This document shows, piece after piece, positions 8,855-16,464 of a stretch of DNA of 64,000 bases. The notes beneath the pieces are model-generated. The model ran no database searches. It saw nothing but the letters and a program-made list of their open reading frames with translations, and was not told where the DNA came from. A program made the translations under genes and the position numbers. Every line of letters starts with the position of its first letter. Within the stretch, counting starts at the first letter, position 1. Origin of the DNA: an uncultured Lachnospiraceae bacterium (GTDB taxonomy: Bacteria; Bacillota; Clostridia; Lachnospirales; Lachnospiraceae); the NCBI GenBank assembly GCA_910578175.1, contig CAJTPF010000012.1, positions 1 through 64,000 on the forward strand, given 5' to 3'.

Positions 8855-9667
8855 ATGGTAGTACAGCACAATCTTTCAGCAATGAACACTAACAGACAGT
8901 TAGGTATCACAATCAACGGTCAGGCTAAGTCAACAGAGAAGTTATCTTCTGGTTACAGAGTTAACCGTGCAGGTGATGATGCAGCAGGCTTAACAATTTC
9001 TGAGAAAATGAGAAGCCAGATCAGAGGCTTAAACAAAGCTTCTTCCAATGCACAGGATGGTATTTCATTAATCCAGACAGCAGAAGGTGCTTTAAACGAA
9101 GCTCATTCTATTCTTCAGAGAATGAACGAGTTAGCTACTCAGGCAGCTAACGATACTAACACATCTTCTGATAGAGGAGCTATCCAGAAAGAGATTAACG
9201 CTTTAGTATCAGAGCTTGACAGAATCGCTTCTACAACACAGTTCAACACAATGAACTTAATCGATGGTTCTTTCTCAGCAAAGAATCTTCAGGTTGGTGC
9301 TTTGGAAGGACAGAAGATCAGTATCTCTATCAAAGCTATGAACGCATCTTCTATCGGTGTTACAGGCTTAAGCATGGGATCATTCACATCTGCAGGTTCA
9401 GCAATGACAGCTATTCAGGGAGCTATCAGTAAAGTATCTGCACAGCGTTCAGCTCTTGGTGCTCTTCAGAACAGATTAGAGCATACAATCGCTAACCTGG
9501 ATACAACATCTGAGAATACTCAGGCAGCAGAATCACGTATCCGTGACGTTGATATGGCTAAAGAAATGGTTGAATACAGCAAGAACAATATTCTTCAGCA
9601 GGCTGGTCAGTCTATGTTAGCACAGGCAAATCAGTCAACACAGGGTGTTCTTTCAATCTTAGGCTAA
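8855..9667 (+). CDS. hag: Flagellin, short form
   Basis: This is the filament subunit. The N-terminal 140 residues form the D0/D1 helices with the standard motifs (V-V-Q-H-N-L-S-A-M-N-T-N-R, E-K-L-S-S-G-Y-R-V-N-R-A-G-D-D-A-A-G-L, F-N-T-M-N-L-I-D-G). The C-terminal 90 residues match too (E-S-R-I-R-D-V-D-M-A-K-E-M, ending G-V-L-S-I-L-G). At 270 residues only about 50 remain between these regions, so the outer D2/D3 domains are absent. The Ser/Thr-rich stretch at about residues 146-190 is the likely place for O-glycosylation by the neighbouring island. Codon use is notably biased to a few codons, as expected for a highly expressed gene. It is a single gene with its own promoter and terminator. 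Confidence 0.97.
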   Translation: MVVQHNLSAMNTNRQLGITINGQAKSTEKLSSGYRVNRAGDDAAGLTISEKMRSQIRGLNKASSNAQDGISLIQTAEGALNEAHSILQRMNELATQAANDTNTSSDRGAIQKEINALVSELDRIASTTQFNTMNLIDGSFSAKNLQVGALEGQKISISIKAMNASSIGVTGLSMGSFTSAGSAMTAIQGAISKVSAQRSALGALQNRLEHTIANLDTTSENTQAAESRIRDVDMAKEMVEYSKNNILQQAGQSMLAQANQSTQGVLSILG

Positions 9668-9686
9668 TATTTAAATGGACTATCAT

Positions 9687-9724
9687 AAAAGAGGCAGCTA
9701 CATTTGTAGTTGTCTCTTTTTTAT
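9687..9724 (+). terminator. Rho-independent terminator after flagellin
   Basis: A stem of about 16 base pairs is formed by 9687-9702 and 9705-9720, with two G-T pairs and a very short loop. It is followed by a run of T (9717-9722). The symmetric A and T flanks could let it work on either strand. Confidence 0.9.
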
Positions 9725-9758
9725 TTTAAAACCTGTGTCAGAACAAAATTAATTTATC

Positions 9759-9787
9759 TTGGTATAACCGGGAAAATGTATTATAAT
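9759..9787 (+). promoter_or_regulatory. Sigma-A type promoter before the phosphatase-family gene
   Basis: TTGGTA (9759-9764), a 17-base spacer and TATAAT (9782-9787). The -10 is perfect and the -35 has the TTG core. It lies right after the flagellin terminator and 45 bases before the next ATG, so the 9832-13654 genes appear to have a vegetative promoter rather than a flagellar one. Confidence 0.6.
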
Positions 9788-9831
9788 AAAACATACAATA
9801 ATATTTGGTTATAGAAGATGGAGCAGATGAA

Positions 9832-11817
9832 ATGGAACAGAACGGATATATTTATATTGCAGACGGAAATGAAAAAGTATATAAAAAAATAGCGGAAGAA
9901 AAAAAGGGCGTCGGTTATATAATGCTTTCGGATGAAATGCTTTTTTACAGGAAGGAAGCATTGCAGGATAATGAAATTTTTATTGAAATAATAAAAAAAT
10001 ATTACAGACCGTTGTTGGAAAAACAGGATATTTTATTGATCAACAGTGAAAAGCAGGTGGTTGAAGTTATTTCTTACCTGAAGGCGGAGAAAGAAGATCA
10101 TATTCGAATGATATCGGAAACAGCCGGGGAACTGGCATTAATTCCGACAGCCGGCAGAATATTAAATTACATACTTGATTATATGGTATCAAAAAATATT
10201 TCATTTTTGAAAGATCTTTATTTGGAATGTGAAACCGGAAGGTTTAAATTCAATACTCTGATTTTGAAAAAAACGGCGGAATTTTTTTCGACGGCAGTTC
10301 CTGAGAAGGAAAAAGCAAAACTGATTCTTATGTTACTTCAGGAAAATATCTTAAAAAATGATGTGATCCATGAAAATCAGAAGATTAATGATAAGGTATA
10401 TGATATTTATCATTCACTGCAGCGTCATGAGCAGGAATTAAAGAACTATAAACAGCAGGCCATTGAAAAAATAGAGCAGGATCAGAAACAGAAAAATTTA
10501 ATTGTATTCCATATGGAGAGTATATCCAATGAAATCTTTGGAAATCATAGATATGAATTCAGGAGTATTGAACGACTAATGAACCAATCTATAAATATGG
10601 GGAAATTTTATTCTTCAGCCACTTCTTCAGCTATGGCTATTTCGGATTTTATTCATGGGAATGATTTTGAAATGGACAGATTTACTAATTTTCATGATAT
10701 GATGGTAGAAGGAAAATATGGTAAAGGGTTGTTTAAAATTTTAGAAGAGCAGGGATATGTGACTTTGGGTATCGGATATAATTATTTTCCGAAAACGGAA
10801 GAGGTCAATAGTCATGGTATATGGGATTCGGAATGTGGTGCCTATAAATGGATCGATGATTATGAGACTTTTATGCGACAGCTTACAGGGTTTATTGAAG
10901 AACACAAAGACACTCCGTTTGCCATTCATGTATGGAACCTGATGCCCCATGTAGGACAGAAATGTCAGGATACCGAAGATGCAGTGAATTTTTATGACAG
11001 AATTAATATGGCATATGAATCATTAAATATGACAATTGAAACAATCTGTGATATACTGAAACAGAATCGGTTAACGGAACAGACGGTCATTGCCGGGTAT
11101 GGAGATCATGGGGACGATAAATGGACAAGAAGTATGAATGCCGGATTTACCCACACCATTGAACCGTATCACAATATTGTAAACACACCGGCATTCATAT
11201 ATGACAGCAGACTGGAGCCTTTGTATACGGACGAACTGGCGAGTCTGATCGATTTGAAACCTACGTTGTTGTATCTTACGGGGAATGAAACGAAAGAAGA
11301 ATTTGCGGCGGGAGGTATTAATCTTTTTAAGAAGACAAACACCTGTGTATTTTCCAGAAGATTGTTTGCAAATCAGCAGCATTATGAGAAAATTCAGGCA
11401 TTTTCCATGATGAAGCTGCATGATTTTTCAGACAGGGAGTTCCGAAATCCGGCATATGCCATAATAAGCAAAAAATATACTTTGCTGGTCAGCAGTCAGG
11501 GATGCGAGATGTTTATGAATCAATTAGACCCGTTTTCCTATAATAATATACTGAATTTTTACCGGATGGATGAAAACGGCAATCTGGTATCCTTTGATAA
11601 TCAGGGAGCCTGGCGGGGGCACTTCAGAACGATCATGATGCGGGAGGAACAGGTGTATGATGTGGTTTCGGCTTTCTATGATCTGTCTGCAAAGTTAAAA
11701 GAGAGGATTCGGCTGCATGAGGCTTTGATCGGAGAAGAGTTAAAATATGCTTTTAATGAAGAAAATTTCTGTAAGATACGCGGGCGCGGTTTTATCAGGT
11801 TAGGTGAGAAAGGATAA
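9832..11817 (+). CDS. Alkaline phosphatase superfamily (sulfatase/phosphotransferase-like) protein, cytosolic
   Basis: The C-terminal 440 residues look like the sulfatase/phosphoglycerol-transferase fold: I-V-F-H-M-E-S near residue 224 (first metal site), a Ser/Thr-rich stretch near 260 where the nucleophile sits in this family, and G-Y-G-D-H-G-D-D near 422-429 (second metal site). Residues 1-220 are helical and charged with no match I recognise. Unlike LtaS- or EptA-type relatives it has no membrane helix or signal peptide, so it should act in the cytoplasm. The ATG at 9832 was chosen for its GGAG at 9820-9823. It is the first gene after flagellin and precedes a CTP-dependent nucleotidyltransferase, which fits transfer of a phospho-group onto a protein or sugar. 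The substrate is unknown. Confidence 0.65.
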   Translation: MEQNGYIYIADGNEKVYKKIAEEKKGVGYIMLSDEMLFYRKEALQDNEIFIEIIKKYYRPLLEKQDILLINSEKQVVEVISYLKAEKEDHIRMISETAGELALIPTAGRILNYILDYMVSKNISFLKDLYLECETGRFKFNTLILKKTAEFFSTAVPEKEKAKLILMLLQENILKNDVIHENQKINDKVYDIYHSLQRHEQELKNYKQQAIEKIEQDQKQKNLIVFHMESISNEIFGNHRYEFRSIERLMNQSINMGKFYSSATSSAMAISDFIHGNDFEMDRFTNFHDMMVEGKYGKGLFKILEEQGYVTLGIGYNYFPKTEEVNSHGIWDSECGAYKWIDDYETFMRQLTGFIEEHKDTPFAIHVWNLMPHVGQKCQDTEDAVNFYDRINMAYESLNMTIETICDILKQNRLTEQTVIAGYGDHGDDKWTRSMNAGFTHTIEPYHNIVNTPAFIYDSRLEPLYTDELASLIDLKPTLLYLTGNETKEEFAAGGINLFKKTNTCVFSRRLFANQQHYEKIQAFSMMKLHDFSDREFRNPAYAIISKKYTLLVSSQGCEMFMNQLDPFSYNNILNFYRMDENGNLVSFDNQGAWRGHFRTIMMREEQVYDVVSAFYDLSAKLKERIRLHEALIGEELKYAFNEENFCKIRGRGFIRLGEKG

Positions 11818-11822
11818 ACAGT

Positions 11823-12533
11823 ATGAATATTGCATTGATTATTGCCGGTGGTTCCGGACAGAGAATGAATCAGGATATCCCGAAACAGTTTTTAAATGTT
11901 CAGGACAAACCTATTATAATTTATACTTTGGAGGCATTTCAGAAGCATCCGATGATAGATGCCATAGAAGTGGTATGTCTGGAAGGATGGCATGAAATAC
12001 TCTGGGCATACAGTAAGCAGTTTGGCATTAGCAAGCTGGAAAATGTGGTTTCGGGCGGAGAAAACGGACAGGGTTCCATTCGGAACGGCGTTTTTGATAT
12101 TCAGGCGAGACATGAGGAAGGCGACATCGTTTTGATCCATGATGCCATTCGGCCAATGGTATCCGAAGAAATCATATCGGATTGTATACGGGTATCAAAA
12201 ATAAACGGAAATGCCATTAGTGTGATACCCTGTGCGGAAGCAATGCTTTGTACGGACGACGGAGAGACATCAGAAAGACAGATAGCCAGAGATAATCTAA
12301 AGCGGACGCAGACTCCCCAGGGATTTCGCCTGGGGGATATCGCAGAAGCTCACAGGGAGGCGCTGGAGCGGGGAATCACCAATTCGGTTGCTTCGTGTAC
12401 TTTGTATGTTGAACTGGGCAGAAAACTCTATTTTTCCATTGGATCAGAAAAGAATGTGAAATTGACCACACCAGATGATATAGAGATTTTCAAAGCGTTA
12501 TTAAATTCTAAAAAGGCGGATTGGATGAAATAA
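11823..12533 (+). CDS. IspD/TarI-family cytidylyltransferase
   Basis: This enzyme would activate an alcohol or polyol phosphate with CTP, giving a CDP-linked compound. It shows the IspD-type nucleotide loop A-G-G-S-G-Q-R-M at residues 8-15, P-K-Q-F near 21-24 and R-T-Q-T-P-Q-G-F near 162-169; length 236 is normal. IspD itself (isoprenoid pathway) cannot be ruled out. But the place between a phosphatase-family gene and an SDR gene, in a flagellin modification island, favours a TarI-like role with a CDP-polyol product. It starts 5 bases after the previous stop, with AAAGGA inside the end of that gene. Confidence 0.75.
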   Translation: MNIALIIAGGSGQRMNQDIPKQFLNVQDKPIIIYTLEAFQKHPMIDAIEVVCLEGWHEILWAYSKQFGISKLENVVSGGENGQGSIRNGVFDIQARHEEGDIVLIHDAIRPMVSEEIISDCIRVSKINGNAISVIPCAEAMLCTDDGETSERQIARDNLKRTQTPQGFRLGDIAEAHREALERGITNSVASCTLYVELGRKLYFSIGSEKNVKLTTPDDIEIFKALLNSKKADWMK

Positions 12534-12544
12534 ACGGGGGTAAT

Positions 12545-13654
12545 ATGGATTATCAGAACATTATAAATCATAAATTTTATAAAGAAGATTTGGATTATAT
12601 CTGTGAGTTTTTAAACACCCACACAGACAGAATAAAGGGAAAAGTTTTTGTTATTACGGGAGCCGGCGGATTGATTGGCTCTTGCATGGTTGATGCGTTG
12701 ATATACTGGAATCAGTTTTGTGGGAATAAAAGTGACAGGGTTACAGTAGCAGCGGTTGGAAGAAACACACAGAAGTTAAAAGATCGTTTTTCTTATGTAT
12801 TGGATAAAGAGGATTATGATCATCTGAAGTTTGTGGAGCAGGATTTGGGAGTGGATTTTAATCTGAAAGAAATTTTGAACTCTGTACTGGACCAGGATGC
12901 AGATTATATCATTCATGCGGCCAGTAATTCAGACCCTAAAAATTTTTCTCTTCATCCTGTGGGAACCGTTACGGCTAATATCACAGGTATGAACCGTATT
13001 TTGGAGTATGCAAAAGAAAAAGATACCAGAGTGTTGTATGTATCTTCCAGAGAAGTGTATGGGTTTATTGCGGACAAGACGGCATATGAGGAACAGGACT
13101 ATGGACTGGTGGATTTTAACGGGCTGCGTTCCTGCTACCCCGAAAGCAAACGGGTGAGTGAACTGTTGTGCCGGGGATATGCGGAAGAATTCGGAGTCAG
13201 TACGGCTATGGCAAGGCTGGGATATGTCTACGGGCCCACAATGCTCATGAGTGACAGCAAAGCCATTGCGCAATTTATGAAAAAGGCAGTGGCCGGTGAA
13301 GATATCGTGATGAAAAGCAGAGGAGAGCAGGTACGCTCTTATTGCTATGTTGCAGATATTGTGGACGGATTGTTCCGGATTCTGCTGGATGGGCGCAAAG
13401 GGGAAGCTTTTAACGCCGCCAACAGAAATGCAGAGATATCCATTCGGGAACTTGCGGAGAAAATAGCCGGTTGCGCCGGAGTCGAGGTGGTGTTTGAACT
13501 GCCGGACGAGGTGGAAGCGAAGGGATATTCTGTACCCCAGGATGCCATTATTGATGAGAAGAAATTGAGAAAAACCGGTTATGCACCGAGATATGGAATT
13601 GAAGAAGGCATCCACAGGACTTATGAGATATTAAAAGCATTATGGAATGGCTGA
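12545..13654 (+). CDS. NAD-dependent epimerase/dehydratase (extended SDR)
   Basis: This is an extended short-chain dehydrogenase acting on a nucleotide sugar or related substrate. It has the Rossmann motif G-A-G-G-L-I-G-S near residues 39-46, the S-S-R-E-V-Y-G strand-loop and the catalytic Y-P-E-S-K near 198-202; the C-terminal domain has the usual R-S-Y-C-Y-V-A-D-I pattern. The exact reaction cannot be read from these. The ATG at 12545 is preferred because CGGGGG lies just before it. It sits 11 bases after the cytidylyltransferase gene, and a terminator follows, so it ends this operon. Confidence 0.8.
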   Translation: MDYQNIINHKFYKEDLDYICEFLNTHTDRIKGKVFVITGAGGLIGSCMVDALIYWNQFCGNKSDRVTVAAVGRNTQKLKDRFSYVLDKEDYDHLKFVEQDLGVDFNLKEILNSVLDQDADYIIHAASNSDPKNFSLHPVGTVTANITGMNRILEYAKEKDTRVLYVSSREVYGFIADKTAYEEQDYGLVDFNGLRSCYPESKRVSELLCRGYAEEFGVSTAMARLGYVYGPTMLMSDSKAIAQFMKKAVAGEDIVMKSRGEQVRSYCYVADIVDGLFRILLDGRKGEAFNAANRNAEISIRELAEKIAGCAGVEVVFELPDEVEAKGYSVPQDAIIDEKKLRKTGYAPRYGIEEGIHRTYEILKALWNG

Positions 13655-13673
13655 TCTGAGTGCCATTCAGATG

Positions 13674-13712
13674 AAATCTCCGGTTTTATTGCAATAACTG
13701 GAGATTTTCAGT
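13674..13712 (+). terminator. Rho-independent terminator
   Basis: A 12-base-pair stem is formed by 13674-13685 and 13696-13707, with one G-T pair and a 10-base loop. The right arm ends in TTTT and is followed by CAGTTT. It ends the phosphatase-cytidylyltransferase-SDR unit just before the next promoter. Confidence 0.82.
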
Positions 13713-13715
13713 TTC

Positions 13716-13743
13716 TAAAGAAATCTGTGTATTTGACCGATAT
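13716..13743 (+). promoter_or_regulatory. Sigma-28-like promoter of the glycosyltransferase operon
   Basis: TAAA at 13716-13719 is followed, after 17 bases, by CCGATAT at 13737-13743. The boxes match the flagellar sigma consensus, but the spacing is one base longer than at the flagellin promoter. It lies between the terminator and the first gene of the long glycosylation operon. No equally good sigma-A promoter is seen in this gap. Confidence 0.6.
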
Positions 13744-13794
13744 ATAATGTATTAATGGTATGTTTATGTCTGATTACAGTGAGGAGGACGATCC

Positions 13795-14937
13795 ATGTAT
13801 CATGTGATTGTATATGGAATTAGCGGAACCCTGGAATTGAATAAAGATTATATTGAAACACGTTTTAAAGTCGTGGGTTATTCGGATTCAAATCAGGAGA
13901 AGAAGGTAACATTGAAACAGCCGGAGTTATATGTGCAGCCTGCGGATCTTGCGAAAGCGGAGTTTGACTATATACTGATAACCAGTATTTTTGATGAGGA
14001 GATTAAAGAGTCACTGGTTAGTAAATACCATGTACCCCAGGATAAAATATTGTTGTTTGATGAATGGCAGGGCCTTAGATTTCAGAAGCAGTTTGGAGAA
14101 AGATATCCGGATAAGACTTTTTATGTTTTGTCCAGATTTACAAGATATAGGGACGGATTGTTTTCTCATATATATTCATATCTGGAACAATTACTCTGGA
14201 TAGATAAGCATGATATTATTCCGGTAGTGGATATGATGAATTATCGGAATCAGTATCTGGAAGACGATAAGACGGGATTGGAAAATTCATGGGAATATTA
14301 TTTTGAACCGTTATCGGGCGTTACGTTAGAGGAGGTTTATGACAGTAAGAACGTTATTCTCGGGTATGACAAGCGTTCGGATTTTAGTGATTTATCCGGT
14401 AATCTGGAAAGTCTGTCCATGGTATGGAAAAAATATATCCATATGAAACCGGATGTAGAAGAGAAGATAAATGCTACAATAAAAACATTATTTGACGGAA
14501 AAGAGAGAATTCTGGGCGTGCTGTACAGAGGAACGGATTACAAGCAGCTGAAACTGAAAAAGGTTCCTGTCCAGCCGGATTTGCCAGAATTATTTGAATT
14601 GATAGATGAAGAATTAGCAAGGGGCAGTTATGACGGAATATTTGTCAGCAGTGAAAGTGAAGATGCGTTAGCGCAGTTTAAGAACAGATATGGAAAAAAT
14701 GTTATATATACGGATCAAAAAAGATTTTCAGACACTAAGGGGAAATGGTTGTCAGAAATTGAGTTTCATAGAGAAAATGACCGGTATCTGCGGGGGTATG
14801 AATATTTGGAAACGATCATGTTATTATCAGAGTGTACTTCCCTGATCGCGGGTATCTGTCATGGTTCCGTATGTGCAAAGATAATCAACGGCGGAAAGTA
14901 TGAGAATGAACTGTTGATAGAGAAGGGTGTGTATTAG
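13795..14937 (+). CDS. Two-domain protein: Rossmann-like N-terminus plus fucosyltransferase-like domain
   Basis: Residues 1-95 form a small Rossmann-like domain (V-I-V-Y-G-I-S-G, then Y-S-D-S-N) of the kind that also starts several other proteins in this island. The remaining 280 residues resemble GT-B enzymes of the fucosyltransferase/NodZ kind: L-Y-R-G-T-D-Y near residues 242-248 is like their conserved R-x-x-D motif, followed by F-V-S-S-E-S near 282 and a C-terminal G-I-C-H-G-S-V near 356. The donor sugar is not known. The start follows GAGGAGGACG. It is the first gene of the operon behind the sigma-28-like element. Confidence 0.6.
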   Translation: MYHVIVYGISGTLELNKDYIETRFKVVGYSDSNQEKKVTLKQPELYVQPADLAKAEFDYILITSIFDEEIKESLVSKYHVPQDKILLFDEWQGLRFQKQFGERYPDKTFYVLSRFTRYRDGLFSHIYSYLEQLLWIDKHDIIPVVDMMNYRNQYLEDDKTGLENSWEYYFEPLSGVTLEEVYDSKNVILGYDKRSDFSDLSGNLESLSMVWKKYIHMKPDVEEKINATIKTLFDGKERILGVLYRGTDYKQLKLKKVPVQPDLPELFELIDEELARGSYDGIFVSSESEDALAQFKNRYGKNVIYTDQKRFSDTKGKWLSEIEFHRENDRYLRGYEYLETIMLLSECTSLIAGICHGSVCAKIINGGKYENELLIEKGVY

Positions 14938-14975
14938 AATGAAAATAAATTTACGACACTTTTGGAGGTAATATT

Positions 14976-16442
14976 TTGATTTTCCAGGAATTAAAATATC
15001 AATACAAAAAAATAATCGGCTGGGGAACCGGCGGTGCTTATGAGAAATACGGCAGAATGTATGAGAAATATATGGATTATGTTATCGACAGCAATCCGCT
15101 GAAATGGGAAACCGGTATCGGTGCATTGACCATTCATTCACCAGAACAGCTTTCATCGGAAAATAGTGATGAATGTTTGATAATCATATTTTCTTCGTTT
15201 GTGGAAGAAATTCGTGAAGGTATAAAAGTAAAAGGGAATTTTGATGTAATAGCCGGTAGTGTTGTAAATTATTTTTGCGAAAAAAAGATACAGTTGTCCC
15301 AAAAGAAAGAGTTGTCAGAGGCATTTTCGGAATTAAACTGGAAACAGACTGTGTGCTGCGTCAGTACCATGGCTTATACGACTTCCGTCGGGGGAGGAAA
15401 TAAATTTGTTTCCGAACAGAATAGTATCCTGAAATCTGAAGGATATGATGTGCTTCAGATCGTACCGCTGCAGTATTACTGTTCATTTTGTGAAGACGGG
15501 ATGATATGGCTTTCCTGTAATGAAAAGACATTAGGAGTTTATTCATTGAATGACATTCTGTTACATATGGACAGATGCAGGAGTATGATCATTCACAGTC
15601 CGAATTATGCTGCCCGCCTGATCTGTAAACTATATAGGGAAATGAAGGCACTCAGGCGGTGCTTGTTTTATTTACATGATTTTGCCTGTGTATGTTCAAA
15701 GAGATTCTTGCCTGTTGAGGATAAAGCTTGTTTTGATGAACTGAGATCGGAATGTGTGAACTGTGAAGAAGGAGAGAACAGACGAAAGTTGTCTTTGGAA
15801 TACCAAAAGCTGTTTTATAATGATAATGTGTTATTGATTGCTCCGTCTCAGATCGTAGCGGATAAAGTATCGGAAGTATATCCAAAGGCTGCTTTGGAAG
15901 TGATCCCCCATTATGTTTATGAAGTAGAAGAGATAAAAAAGCAGGTAAATGATAAATTGAAGATTGCTTTTTTAGGAGCAGCCAATAAGACAAAGGGATA
16001 TGGGGAGTTTAAAAAAGTTGTATGTGAATTGAAACATTTATATGAGTTTTACTGTTTTGGAAAATGCAGTGATAAAGATAAAATAGATGGCGTAGAATAT
16101 GTTGAAATACATATGGAAGGGAACGGAGAACAGTTATGTATGAAAGAGGCATTGAATCGGTATAAGATAGATCTGGCGTATTTGGGTTCCTTATGCTGTG
16201 AAACATATTCTTTTACTTATATTGAGGCATATGAAAATGCTGTTTCTGTTCTGACAACGGAAATGAGCGGAAATATTTGTGAAGCCGTAAAAAAGAATAA
16301 GAATGGATATGTAGCAAAAGATACTGATGAGTTAGTCCATTTCCTGAAAAAGGGAGGATCGGAACTAAGGGAAATTTTGTTACAACAGAATAGAAAGATC
16401 GTGAACAAATCAAATAATCTGAAGTTTTTGGACTATATGTAG
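14976..16442 (+). CDS. Glycosyltransferase with N-terminal Rossmann-like domain
   Basis: Residues 1-100 contain the shared Rossmann-like module (I-I-G-W-G-T-G-G near 13-20 and V-I-D-S-N near 36). The C-terminal part from about residue 130 looks like a GT4-type GT-B glycosyltransferase: L-K-I-A-F-L-G-A near 328, and Y-I-E-A-Y-E-N-A near 415-422 as the Glu-containing motif. I use the TTG start at 14976 because GGAGG sits 7 bases before it and the module begins there; no ATG fits as well. Sugar and acceptor are unknown; a flagellin glycan is suggested by context. Confidence 0.68.
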   Translation: MIFQELKYQYKKIIGWGTGGAYEKYGRMYEKYMDYVIDSNPLKWETGIGALTIHSPEQLSSENSDECLIIIFSSFVEEIREGIKVKGNFDVIAGSVVNYFCEKKIQLSQKKELSEAFSELNWKQTVCCVSTMAYTTSVGGGNKFVSEQNSILKSEGYDVLQIVPLQYYCSFCEDGMIWLSCNEKTLGVYSLNDILLHMDRCRSMIIHSPNYAARLICKLYREMKALRRCLFYLHDFACVCSKRFLPVEDKACFDELRSECVNCEEGENRRKLSLEYQKLFYNDNVLLIAPSQIVADKVSEVYPKAALEVIPHYVYEVEEIKKQVNDKLKIAFLGAANKTKGYGEFKKVVCELKHLYEFYCFGKCSDKDKIDGVEYVEIHMEGNGEQLCMKEALNRYKIDLAYLGSLCCETYSFTYIEAYENAVSVLTTEMSGNICEAVKKNKNGYVAKDTDELVHFLKKGGSELREILLQQNRKIVNKSNNLKFLDYM

Positions 16443-16464
16443 AGATGCCGGAGGATATTGAAAA

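Noticed and set aside
11823..12533. Assignment of this gene as the isoprenoid enzyme IspD
   Set aside because: The family motifs fit, but TarI-like enzymes share them and the flagellin modification context favours another substrate. I left the symbol empty.
12929..13615. Minus-strand open frame of 228 codons across the SDR gene
   Set aside because: It is a shadow of the + strand SDR gene, whose motifs are clear; there is no ribosome site.
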